Assembly: GCA_964291365.2 (NCBI GenBank)
Contig: OZ220018.1
Span: 248,001-312,000, forward strand
From: JBDWFY01 sp964291365
GTDB taxonomy: Bacteria; Pseudomonadota; Alphaproteobacteria; Rhizobiales; Stappiaceae
Length of the DNA: 64,000 bases
Direction: 5' to 3'
Part shown: positions 29,823 through 40,200 of the stretch, in pieces
Position numbering within the stretch: the stretch's first letter is position 1
How the letters are laid out: each line of letters starts with the position of its first letter
Program-made: the position numbers and the translations under genes
The notes under the pieces: generated by a model
Told to the model about the DNA's origin: nothing
The model's input: only the letters and a program-made list of their open reading frames with translations
Database searches by the model: none

Positions 29823-31504
29823 TCATTGAGAGTAGTATCTTTCGGCAAAAAAGTGTTCATTAGGTAGCAAATCTTCTCTTTTCCGCATCTTATATCTCTT
29901 TGCCATCCGTGTTAGTATGAAGAAAATGGAGAGATTTGCAGCTAAACATACCAGTGCATACCAGAATTCACAACTGATGATCCCTTTTCCTTTAATGGAA
30001 ATGTCATACTTGATTATCAGAAATGTTACTATGAAAAATGGAATTGTACAGACCAAGGCCAAGGTGTACTGTGCTCCAATTACTATACCCTTCATGGAGT
30101 AAGGGACTTGTGAACAAATGAATTCAATAGCACCTGTAAATAGGAAGGTTAGGGAAACGATGTTAAGATACTCCGGAATGGCCAACCATCGATCACTGAG
30201 GGTTTGGCTTAGCAGGCTATGTTTTTCATGAAATATACACTGGATAGTTGAATTATGTTCATTTTTGTGTTTTAAATTGTTGTATCAAGATATAATGTCC
30301 AGAACTATCAAACTAGTGACTCGCACAATTTGTAAGGCTATTCCAATTATGACTTTCCATGAGCTTTTGATTCTTGTACAGCATACACAGCGTTGAAAGA
30401 GTGGATAAAAGATAAATTCATTTAATACAATCAGCAGAGTTAAACCAAGATGTACACTGTTAGTCAGGCTTGTTTCTACGTAACATTCAGCAACATTTTT
30501 TCTGGAATCTAGTTCACGACCGAAGTTTATACCAGTGAATCGGTTGTACTGTTTCTCTAGGTGATGATACAAATAGTTTGATGCAAAGTCTGCACTAGTA
30601 ATCACACCAAAGATAGATATTAAAGGAAGAAGTCTCAAAAATGTTTTGACATCTTCCACCTGTTCTGTTGTGAATGGTCCTCCATATTTACTCTTACCAA
30701 AGTCAATACGAGAAGGAAGCTCATCTTCACAGTAGGTGAAGGCACTTCTACATGGGGGATGCTTTGTAATGACAGCAAACTTGATGACCTTATAGATCAA
30801 TTTTAAAGGACTTTGGGTTGCCGGTTCCTTAATTAGCCAGTGATTGCAATGAAATATTAGTATGAGCGCTAGTGTAAGACTCATACAAATCAGTAATAAA
30901 ACAAAGAGTTTATTTTGTTCATTAAGAGAAAAAATGTTGAATTCTACAAGAAATCCAGCACTGATTAAAGTGCTTACGTACCAAACTATGAAGGATGTGA
31001 TTTCAGTTGTTAAAGCATCAGGGAGCTGATCAAGTCCAAACTGGCTTGAAAACCTCCTAGGCCAATACTTATAAAACAAAATAATATGGGCCGAATGACT
31101 TTATGGTAATGGTAATACTTCTTATTAAGTTGTCCGACAACTTCACTTACTGTTGCTGCAATCATAAGAAGCCACATGATCCAAATACTGCAACGTATCA
31201 CTTTGTATCTTCCAATGAAGGCATCAGTCAACCATCCTGCTATGGCTGTGGTGATAGCAAATGGAACAAGCCAGAATTGATATGTTGAACTATACACTCC
31301 AGTGGTTGCAAGAAGGTAAAACACACTTGTCACTAGATAACTGACTGCCAGAACTAATATACCTCCTTTGCTGTTAACTCTTCTTATTTGATAGCGTTTT
31401 ATGTCACAGCAGATAATTATCTTGTTCTTACTGTTTATTCCCTGGTTGTTTAAGCTTGATAATGAAATGTTACAACTTGATGATCTAGTATTCTCCTCTG
31501 TCAT
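29823..31504 (-). pseudogene. POT/SLC15-like pseudogene, copy 8 (one stop, one frameshift)
   Basis: GWLTD subfamily. ATG at 31504 (MTEENTRSSSC), N-tail YQIRRVNSKG, motif A region GWLTDAFIGRYK. Near 31050 a deletion of about 10 bp in the FQANIVQ segment shifts the frame; it resumes as QFGLDQLPDALTTEI. The invariant block is intact and standard. At 30285-30287 the Arg codon after LDIIS is TGA, a CGA-to-TGA type change. The same frame then continues through IPEYLNIVSLTFLF, CSQVPYSMKGIVIG and the tail MRKREDLLPNEHFFAERYYSQ to a normal stop. Lightly damaged, so probably lost recently. It pairs with copy 10 in the duplicated unit. Confidence 0.88.
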
Positions 31505-31897
31505 TTTGAACAGGTATTGCTCATAATTGCTATTTGCTGCTTATATGTACAGTCTGGCTTCTTGTTGTTGAGAAGTTTACATTTGTTATTTTCAGGTGTG
31601 TTGGTTTGCTCTTTGTCACGTAAACAATTCTTTCATTGAACACTGTAACTTTGTTAGGCTGAGAATTTAAGTTTAAAAAATGTCACCTGTATCAATGTTA
31701 GCTATTTCCATCATTGTTATGCTTATGTAAATGATATTTTGTATGCATGGATGTAGTTGTGATATCAAGAACATCATTACAAAAACAATCAACTTGCTTA
31801 TGCTAAGGCAAGGTAGTAGACATCCAAAAAGCTAGCTTTGCAATATGTTACTGTAGGTGCTATCAGAAAATATATTCTTGTAGTAAGGATGTAGATA
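31505..31897. other. intergenic, part of duplicated unit
   Basis: No gene seen. Closely matches 45124-45518 (shared GGTATTGCTCATAATTGC and AAAAAGCTAGCTTTGCAA). Confidence 0.5.
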
Positions 31898-32118
31898 ATT
31901 AATCCACATGATCCTGGAGCATATCTCCATCGAAGCAGAATATCAGCTAGCCATCAGCAATGGGTAGAATTTAACACGATATACTTTTGAACCCTCTAAG
32001 CATAAAATATAGCCTCCACAGACAACTTTACCCAATAAGAAATTCCAGTATTGTTGTACACTCTTCCTAATGCACTCTTGATAGAACTAATGGTATGTTG
32101 GTTGGCTTACTAGCTGTC
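31898..32118 (-). pseudogene. decayed scrap of a POT-like copy (motif A region)
   Basis: Read on the minus strand, the sequence still resembles the N-terminal part of the array genes: an AACCAACATACCAT start area, then the reverse complement of CAGAATATCAGCTAGCC, which corresponds to the ADIxFG part of motif A, and CCACATGATCC for IMW. No open frame. A second copy lies at 45519-45710. Confidence 0.55.
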
Positions 32119-32659
32119 GAATTTGTGTAATGTTTTGGGGTGAGTGTGAGCGAGCCCCACATTTGTTCGTTCAACAGAAGTTTGTCTGACCATGTGTCCG
32201 TCTATCCAAGATCACTATCGTTGGTAATGATTGTCATCACTTGCATGCTATGCATATTAACATGGCCTCATCGTTCTTTCTATGATGCACTGGACAAGAA
32301 GAATGCTCAAGAGCAAGTGACACAAAGGCGATCAGTGACGCTTAGCTGGATGAAAGTTGGCAACTATTGAGCATATTAAGTGAATGTGTGTCGTCACAGC
32401 TAGCCAGATTGAGTCAAGCAACAGTAACACTTTATGTCAGTCATATTCGCCGAGAGCAAGTAAGGTAACACACTTAAACAGAAGTTGACGATGCCAAGGA
32501 TGACAAGAGAATAGCCAGATTGGCAGTGTGAGTGTCGTCACAGCCAGATTAAGCCAAGGCTCAGTCAACAGTAGCACTTTAATACAGATAGACAGATTTG
32601 CTTGTCAGTCATATTCGCCGAGAGCAAGCAAGGTAACTCAGATAGGATGCAAGAGAAGT

Positions 32660-33320
32660 CGAGTATGTGGACGTTGCTCAAACAAAAAGTATATTATTGA
32701 TGGCATCTATGCTATCTACACATACGACAGTAGTGGTAATGAAATTTTTAATTCCACAGTTCTACTCTTTGACACAAATGTCAATTTTTTCATGCTGAGC
32801 ACATTTCTCATGCTGCCCTTGCTTTGTCTGTCATATTTATTGTCCTTCGACCGCCTCTGCTTCTGCTGTTCTATCCGACCAGGTTCTTTAGAAAGTTACC
32901 AAGCTGCTGTGGATTTAAAAGATGGGATGTTCTAAATTTCATTATGGACATATTTCAAGGATGGTACAAAGATGGTACTGATAGTATGCAAGACTATAGA
33001 TCTGTGTCTGCCCTCTATTTGTTGTTAAGACTTTTGATTGGTAGTGTCTTCATTGCCATGGTAATGAACAGCAACAATGATAGCAGTAATTCAAACTGGC
33101 AAATAATCAGGACTTTTCATGTTTTTCTAGGAATATTTTTCCTTGTGTTGCAACCATATAAGAAACATTGGGGTTGAATCTTTTAGTGGTTGGAGTGTTG
33201 TTATTGTTAATTGAAACTTTTGATAACCAAAATATAGTTGTCATTGGAAGTGGTGCTGGAGTGGTAGCATTGGTGTTGACTATCATACGAAGTATACATG
33301 GATGCATGTGTACTGGCTAA
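32660..33320 (+). pseudogene. fragment of a large multi-pass surface protein (C-terminal TM module), copy A
   Basis: Across two or three frames one can read CSNKKYIIDGIYAIYTY, NSTVLLFDTNVNFF, then a hydrophobic stretch, LLLFYPTRFFRKLPSCCGF, KRWDVLNFIMDIFQGWYKDG, DYRSVSALYLLLRLL, VFLGIFFLVLQPYKKHW and a last TM. From memory, this resembles the C-terminal membrane module of large extracellular-repeat proteins common in cnidarians and sponges; I cannot name the family with certainty. Frameshifts near 32790 and 32930 and the lack of an upstream ectodomain mark it as a pseudogene fragment. It is duplicated at 46600-47302. Confidence 0.6.
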
Positions 33321-34080
33321 TTACAATTGCTAATGACAGTTTCTGTTAATTTTTAGTGCCACAAGCATAGCTTTGTATCCTGTTTGTTAGTAGCATTATA
33401 CCTTAATGTGACTATTGTGTGCAGGTATATTGTTTGCAATTTTGGCTTAAAGCATGCTTTGTGCATCTGATGTATGCAATTTGCTTGTGTATATGGTAAA
33501 GGGTTTAAAGGCATGTAGCTAGATACAGTAAGTACAGCGGCACCTTAGCTTATTTATCTAACTTGACAACAAAGCCAAAAGACTGACAATAGCAACTCAC
33601 CTTGGCCTTTGTGCGAGTAGCAGCGCGTGCTAGCGCTGGCTAGCATAAACGTTCAACACTGCTGATATGGCGATCATGTGACGAACATGACTGATATGGA
33701 TTTCGCATGTGACGAACACGACTGATATGGCAAAATATCAAGCGTGTTGCTGCCCACGCACTCCCATATGTTTGTATTAGAGGTCAAAGTTCAATATACG
33801 ACAATATGTATTATAGCTAATGTTTGTGTACAAAATATTGCATTTTTGGGCTAGCTAGGGCTATAGAAATAATACCTAAAAAGTGGTCATCTTCTTTTAC
33901 CTATTTGCATACCTATGACAAATGATGATATAATCAGTGCTAGTTATCCTACTAATATAAAAACTCTTCTATTTGACTAAACAGGGAATGACATGACTGC
34001 TAGACCATGTCTAAGCAGTGCATGCATTGATTTCACACACACCTATAGCTACAAATCTAACTTCATCTATCGTGTAAGAT
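33321..34080. other. intergenic, part of duplicated unit
   Basis: No gene seen. 33676-33738 holds two direct copies of an about 31-bp unit (CATGTGACGAAC-CGACTGATATGG) that is absent from the matching stretch at 47.4-47.5 kb. 33820-34080 matches 47500-47775 closely. Confidence 0.5.
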
Positions 34081-35742
34081 TTATTGAGAGTAGTATCTTT
34101 CAGCAAAGAAGTGCTCATTGGGTAACAAGTCTTCCCTTTTCCGCATCTTGTATCGCTTTGCCATCCATGTTAGTATGAAGAAAATGGAGAAATTTGCAGC
34201 TAAACATACCAGTGCATACCAGAATTCACAACTGATGATTCTTTGACCCCAGATGGAGAAATGCACTTTGGTTAACGCCACAATTACTACTGTGGGAGTT
34301 AAAAGGACCAAGATCAAAGCGTACTGTGCTCCAATTATCACACCCTTCATGGAGTAAGGGACCTGTGAACAAATGAACTCAATGATGCCTATAAGTATGA
34401 AGATTAGGGAAAGGTGGTGAATGTACTCTGGAACAGCCAACCATTCATGACTAAAGCTTTGGCTTAGTAGTCCGTGTTTTTCAAGAAATATACAGTGAAT
34501 GGTTGCATTGAGTTCACTGTGGTCTAAGAAATTTCGTCGAGAAATGACATCAAATACCATCAGTGCTATGACTCGCAAAACTTGTAAGACTATTCCTAGT
34601 ATGATTTTCCATAAACTCTTGATTCCTGTAAAGGATATATAGTGGTGGCAGAGCGGATAAAGGAGAAATTCATTCAATACTATCAGCAGAGTTATACCAA
34701 GATAGACACTGTGGGTTAAGCTTGTTTTAGTGTAACATTCTGCGATGATTTTTCTGGACCCTAGTTCACTGTTAAGATTTAATCCACTGAATTGGTTATA
34801 TTGTCTCGCTAGATAGATATGTAAATAGTTTGATGCAATGAGTACACTAATAATCAAACCAAAGATAGATATTAGTGGAAGAAGTCTCAAAAATGTTTTG
34901 ACATCTTCCACCTGCTCTGTTGTGAACGGTCCTCCATATTTACTCTTACCAAAGTCAATACGAGAAGGAAGGTCATCTTCACAGTAGGTGAAGGCACTTC
35001 TGCATCGGGGATGCTTTGTAACAACAGCAAACTTGATGACTTTATAGATTAATTTGAGGGGACTTTGGGTTGCTGGCTCCTTAATCAACCAGTGATTACA
35101 ATGAGTTATTAATATCAGTGCCAATGTGAGACTCATGCAAATCAGCAACAAAACAAAGAGTTTATTTTGTTCATTAAGACAAAAAATGTTGAATTGTACA
35201 ACAAATCCAGCACTGATTAGAGTGCTTACATACCAAGTTATGAAGGATGTGATTTCAGTTGTTGAAGCATCGTGGAGCTGATCTAGCCCCAGCTGAATGA
35301 TATTGGCTTGAAATCCACCCAAGCCAATACTAATAAGAATGAATAATACTGGTCGTACAGTTTTATCATAATGGTGATACATCTCATTCAGTTGTTTCAC
35401 AACTGCACTCACTGTTACTGCAATCATAAGGATCCACATGATCCAAACGCTGCAACGTATCATTTTGTATCTTCCAATGAAGGTATCAGTCAACCATCCT
35501 GCTATGGCTGTGCTAATGCCAAATGGGATGAGCCAAAACTGGTATGTGTAATGATGAACTCCAGTGGTTGCGAGGATGTAAAGTGTACTTGTCACTAGAA
35601 AGCTGAGTATCAAAACCAATACCACTCCTTTGTTCTTAACTCTTCTTATGCGATAACATTTTATATTGCAGCAGGTACTTAGCTCCTGGTTGCTTCTACT
35701 TAGAAATGGAATTGAACTCAAAGACCGAGTGTTCTCTGTCAT
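34081..35742 (-). CDS. POT/SLC15-like membrane protein, copy 9 (553 aa, intact, GWLTD subfamily)
   Basis: The only open copy of the GWLTD subfamily in the window. The frame is open further upstream, but the first ATG is at 35742 (MTENTRSLSSIPF). In order: N-tail with CCNIKCYRIRRVKNKG; TM1 (VLVLILSFLVTSTLYIL); motif A GWLTDTFIGRYK, Thr replacing Ala before the Asp; QLGLDQLHDAST; IKEPATQSPLKLIYK; invariant block at about 246-281 with CEDDLPSRID; a long extracellular-type segment with ARQYNQFSGLNLNSELGSRK; FDVISRRNF; CSQVPYSMKGVIIG; tail MRKREDLLPNEHFFAERYYSQ. No ExxER in TM1. It is the partner of copy 11 in the other half of the duplication, which has the same sequence with one stop codon. Substrate unknown. 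Confidence 0.87.
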   Translation of the reverse strand: MTENTRSLSSIPFLSRSNQELSTCCNIKCYRIRRVKNKGVVLVLILSFLVTSTLYILATTGVHHYTYQFWLIPFGISTAIAGWLTDTFIGRYKMIRCSVWIMWILMIAVTVSAVVKQLNEMYHHYDKTVRPVLFILISIGLGGFQANIIQLGLDQLHDASTTEITSFITWYVSTLISAGFVVQFNIFCLNEQNKLFVLLLICMSLTLALILITHCNHWLIKEPATQSPLKLIYKVIKFAVVTKHPRCRSAFTYCEDDLPSRIDFGKSKYGGPFTTEQVEDVKTFLRLLPLISIFGLIISVLIASNYLHIYLARQYNQFSGLNLNSELGSRKIIAECYTKTSLTHSVYLGITLLIVLNEFLLYPLCHHYISFTGIKSLWKIILGIVLQVLRVIALMVFDVISRRNFLDHSELNATIHCIFLEKHGLLSQSFSHEWLAVPEYIHHLSLIFILIGIIEFICSQVPYSMKGVIIGAQYALILVLLTPTVVIVALTKVHFSIWGQRIISCEFWYALVCLAANFSIFFILTWMAKRYKMRKREDLLPNEHFFAERYYSQ

Positions 35743-36312
35743 TTTGAGTTGATATTGATCATAATTACTATATGTGTGATTATTTATGCACAATCGTTGT
35801 ATTCCAAATCTGTTTAGATTCGCAGAAAGTATGCATTTGTTATCTAAAAGTATATAGATTTTGCCCTTGTTTTTTTCTAAACAATTCCACCATTAGGCAT
35901 GCAGAGTATGTACATTCTTATAGTGAATGTAAACATTATTGTGTATGCATTGGTGTAGTTGTGATAATAGTGAGATAAAGTCATCCTTAAAAATTTACCA
36001 ATGTTTCTTTGTTTAAATTCAAGTTCAAGATAGCTATGCGTGTCTGAGCCTTATGTTCCACATATCACATTGCAATAATAGTATTTGTACCCAAATACCT
36101 TGCCATTGAGCATATATATATACATATATATAGTTTTGTTGCAGTAGAAATAATACTGAGTATGATTGTGTGTTCTCACATTTTATGGGCTACAGTAACA
36201 AGTTGAAACTTTAGCATATAGCTTTTTTCGCCATATGGGTATCACTATATTAGAGTATTAGCTATATTAAGGGATAGACAATATCCTTTTGAACCTCATC
36301 TGACAATATACA
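35743..36312. other. intergenic, part of duplicated unit
   Basis: No gene seen. It contains the AGTGAGATAAAGTCATCCTT boundary sequence shared with 29.2, 49.7 and 53.8 kb, and a short AT dinucleotide run at about 36113-36131. Confidence 0.5.
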
Positions 36313-36451
36313 ATTGCACACTCCTTCATTGAATAGCGTGAATTATTACTATACACGAGGTGTGGACACTATTCCACGAGGCCGAAGGTCAAGTGGAATA
36401 TCCACACCGAGGGTAGTAATAAGCATGCTATTCAATGAAGGTGTGTGCAAT
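36313..36451. repeat. foldback palindrome, about 65-nt arms
   Basis: Left arm ATTGCACACTCCTTCATTGA to GTGGACACTATTCCACGAGG; right arm GTGGAATATCCACACC to TTCAATGAAGGTGTGTGCAA. Same family as 25777-25920. It forms the outer end of the repeat that received the BEL/Pao insertion. Confidence 0.85.
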
Positions 36452-36905
36452 GTTTGTTTTATTATAGTATTGAATAGCTAGGATTAATAACCTTAGTTAA
36501 CTAGCTATCATAGGACAATTGGCTATAGCTAGGCTATCATATTGTTCATTGATCAACACTGACAACAGCAACTACTATACCATGGTTAATCTCACTGGAG
36601 CTGGCTTGTGTGTACATACACTGATCACAGTAGACCTCTAATTTGTTTCCGCATCATCCCTGGACACCGCCCTCTTTGCCATTGATTAGTGCTAACAGGG
36701 CACAGCTGGCCTTTGTGTGAACCGTTCTAACCAGGGTGCCGTGACAGTGAAGAACGTGAAAACAGCTTTGGAGTTGAAAGTTAAACTGGTGAGTCTACAA
36801 AGAATGCTAGTTAGCTAGCCAAGACTCAGACAGCTAGTGTATAGTCTCGGCTATGACTCAGCACGTGGAAACCACCTACATAGCCATCATGGCATGAATC
36901 GAGAC

Positions 36906-37128
36906 TGTAAAATAGTTCAAAATGATTACTAGTAGCTGTCTAGGAAACCTATTTCAACTGACTACGATCAAAATAGTCTTAACTAGAAATGCTCACTTTT
37001 CCATTCCTTTCATATCAGAAACATATACACACACTTGGACTGCATGATATTCAGTACAAATCACGTGATTCATAACATGACCTTTGACCTATTTCACAAA
37101 TTAATAATTGAAATATCTGTCCACAACA
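36906..37128 (-). repeat. 3' LTR of the BEL/Pao element
   Basis: 223 bp. Identical by eye to the other LTR except for one missing G (CATATACAC here, CATAGTACAC there). Confidence 0.95.
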
Positions 37129-37140
37129 TCCTCCCCCCGT
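37129..37140 (-). other. polypurine tract of the BEL/Pao element
   Basis: Directly next to the 3' LTR; on the minus strand it reads ACGGGGGGAGGA, the expected plus-strand priming site. Confidence 0.85.
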
Positions 37141-37246
37141 TGGCCAGTAATGGTCAACAGGAAGAATTAGACTATAACAGTTACTAACAAAATTCATTTA
37201 AATGCTATTCACTAATGTCAAATTCAACACCGATTAACTTGTATGT

Positions 37247-40200
37247 TCATGATTCGTTGTCGTAGATGGCTAAAGCCTTTACTCGATCTCTCGCCTCAAG
37301 AGCTGATGCTCTAGTAGGGCGTTTGGTTACTGCAGTCTCAGTTAGTTTGTTGCTGTGAGAATCGGCAGTGACTTCCTCACATGGGCTAGCACTGACATTG
37401 TCAGGCACCCTCTGCGCGTCTTGCATCTGATCAGGTCCACCATCATCGATGTGACAACTGACTTCTAAAGGATAAAGTCGTTGCAAGGGACGTCTCAAGA
37501 CAGTGGAGTTCTTGCCTGAGTTCACCTTGACTACGGCACCTCGGACTCTTCCGTCCTTGCCAGTGATCACCTCTTCCACTCTAGCAAGCTTCCAGAATCC
37601 TCTAGGCTTATCATCATGTACTACAACAATGTCTCCCACTGAAATGGGGGTAGTATCTGAGTTTCTTTCATTGCAGTGGTGAACATCTCGAAGCTCCAAT
37701 AAGTACTCTTCTTTCCATCTCCTCCAAAACTGATTCAATACTCTGTTGAGGTGTCTCATTCGTCTGCTTAACTGAGCAGGAGTCACCTGCCCATCCTCAT
37801 CACTTTCAGAGTCAACACAGAAGCGATCAGGCACACTGAGCAATCGTCGTCCTGTGAGGAAATGAGATGGAGTGAGGGGCTCTTCCATATCATCAGTGCT
37901 CACATAGGAGAGTGGTCTGGAGTTAATTATCGATTCCACTTCAGTGACGGCAGTCAAAATTTCATCATATGATAGCTGGGCTCGGCCAATCATCTTTTTC
38001 AGACATCGCTTGGTCGATCGGACCATTCGTTCGAAGATCCCGCCCCACCAAGGGGCCTTTTCAACATTGAAGAGCCATTCAATGCCAGCTCCGGAGAGAT
38101 ACTGCTGGATTTCTTCATTGGATGCGATGGTACTGAGTAGTTTGGCGGCAGCTTTGAATGTCTTGCCGTTATCGGAGACAAACCTCCTGGGTAGTCCTCT
38201 CCTAGCTGTGAATCGTTTAAGGCTCCGTAAAAATGCTGAAGTGGTCATGTCTGGAACAATGTCGAGATGGATAGCTCGGACCACACAACATGTGTATAGA
38301 CAAATCCATACCTTGCGGTTACTTGTGACATCTCCTGACCGGATGTAAAGCGGCCCAGCGAAATCAACGCCAGTGTAGGCAAATGGTGGTTCTTCGGTCA
38401 CCCGAAATTTCGGCAAAGGTGGTGGTGGAGGAGCAGCGTAAGGTTTCCCTTCAAACCTCCGGCAAATGGTGCACTTGTGAATTATCATCTTGACAAGAGA
38501 CCTTCCTTTCACAATCCAATACTGTGCTCGGATCTGAGTCAGGGTTTCCTTTACACCATTATGGAGAACAACTTCATGAGCCTTCTTGACAATCAGTGCT
38601 GTGAGGTGGTGGTCTCTAGGTAACAAGATCGGGTATTTCGTAGAGTAGGGAATATCGGCATTAGATAGCCTTCCACCACACCTCCAGAGGCCGGTTTGAT
38701 CAAGAAAGAGACCTAGTCTTGTTTTCCAGCTTTCAAAGTTTCGGTCTCCCATCAGCTGGTATTGCGATTCCTTGATCCATAAATTTTCCGCATGGGAAAT
38801 CTCCTGCGCACTCAACACAGTTGTGACTTCAAGTGACCTTCTGCTCTGTTTTAGTCTGTTCACAAATCTCAGCACATATGCTGTCACCCGGAAGAGTCGA
38901 TCAATAAAGCTGTAGTCTTTGCAGTTCATGACCTGACTTATTCCTGCTTTCTCTTCTGTTGCCAGCAGGCTGAGAACAATCTTCTGGTCTTTGCCTTTCA
39001 TTTCCAAGACACACTCTTCTGGCATTTCAATCCCTTGATGATTCTCACACTCTTCCTGGTTACTTAGCCAGCTGGGGCCATTCCGCCACAGCTTGTTGAT
39101 AGACAGTTCTACGAGAGGGAGGCCTCTCGATGGCAGGTCAGCTGGATTCTCCCGGCCAGAGCAGTGCTTCCAGCGGTCGAATGGGACAAGTCTTCGTATT
39201 TCACGAACACGGTTTTCGACAAATTGCTTCCACTCTCGATCGATGCCAACAATCCAGTAGAGTGACACCATTGAGTCAGTGTAACAGGTTGGCTGTTTCA
39301 ATTCGAGCTCAGGTTCCAAAGCAGTTGCAATGGATGTTATCAGTTTGGCCAGCAGCAGCCCTGAAAGTAGTTCCAATCGGGGTATGGTCAGTCCTTGGAG
39401 TGGTGCAACTCGGGTCTTGGATGCAATGAACTTCACGAACCGACCCGTGGGTGTCTCCATCACCAAATAAACCACAGCTGCATAAGCAGCCTGAGAGGCA
39501 TCACAAAAACCTTGCAGGCAGTATGACTGGACCTGAGGGGAGACCCCTTCTAGAAAACATCTGGGAATAGTTATTTGCGGTCCACCTTGTAAGCCAGAGA
39601 CTAAAAACTGCCATTTATCAAGCAACTCCCCCGTGAGGGCTTCATCCCAAGATAGCTTAGCCTGGCAAAGTTCTTGAAAAAACATCTTAAACTGTACCAC
39701 TGTAGGTGACAAATACCCCAATGGGTCATAAAATTTCCCCACAATGGCCACAACATGCCTCTTAGTGGGCTCTATCTCCTTTGCTAGCATGGCAATTTCA
39801 TCTACATTAAAGACAAGTTGATCAGTGCCCACATTCCAACATACACCAAGTACCTTATGTTCTCCAGGAAGCATTCTCTGATTAGCTCCTAGTGTTGACT
39901 TGGCATACGTTTCATCGTTGTTCGGCAAGGCTGAGTCACTGCTGACTTTCAGTTCACTTTCATCGATTCTTTCTTGAAGTCGGCTCGAGTTTGTTATGAA
40001 TTTTCGCAGGTTGAATCCACCGTGTCTCAACAGATCCTTGGACTCTGCATACAGTTGATACGCATCTTCTTCATTTCCAGCCCCACTGATGATGTCATCC
40101 ACATAAATGGATCGGGATAGGCGTTTCACTAACTCTGGAAAAGATGATGCATGGCTCTCTAAATGATGTTGGATGGTGGCATTAAGCAAAAACGGGCTGG

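Noticed and set aside
37944..38348. Plus-strand open frames within 37.9-42.7 kb
   Set aside because: They lie antisense to the gag-pol frame, show no family resemblance, and the sense frame has every retroelement domain.
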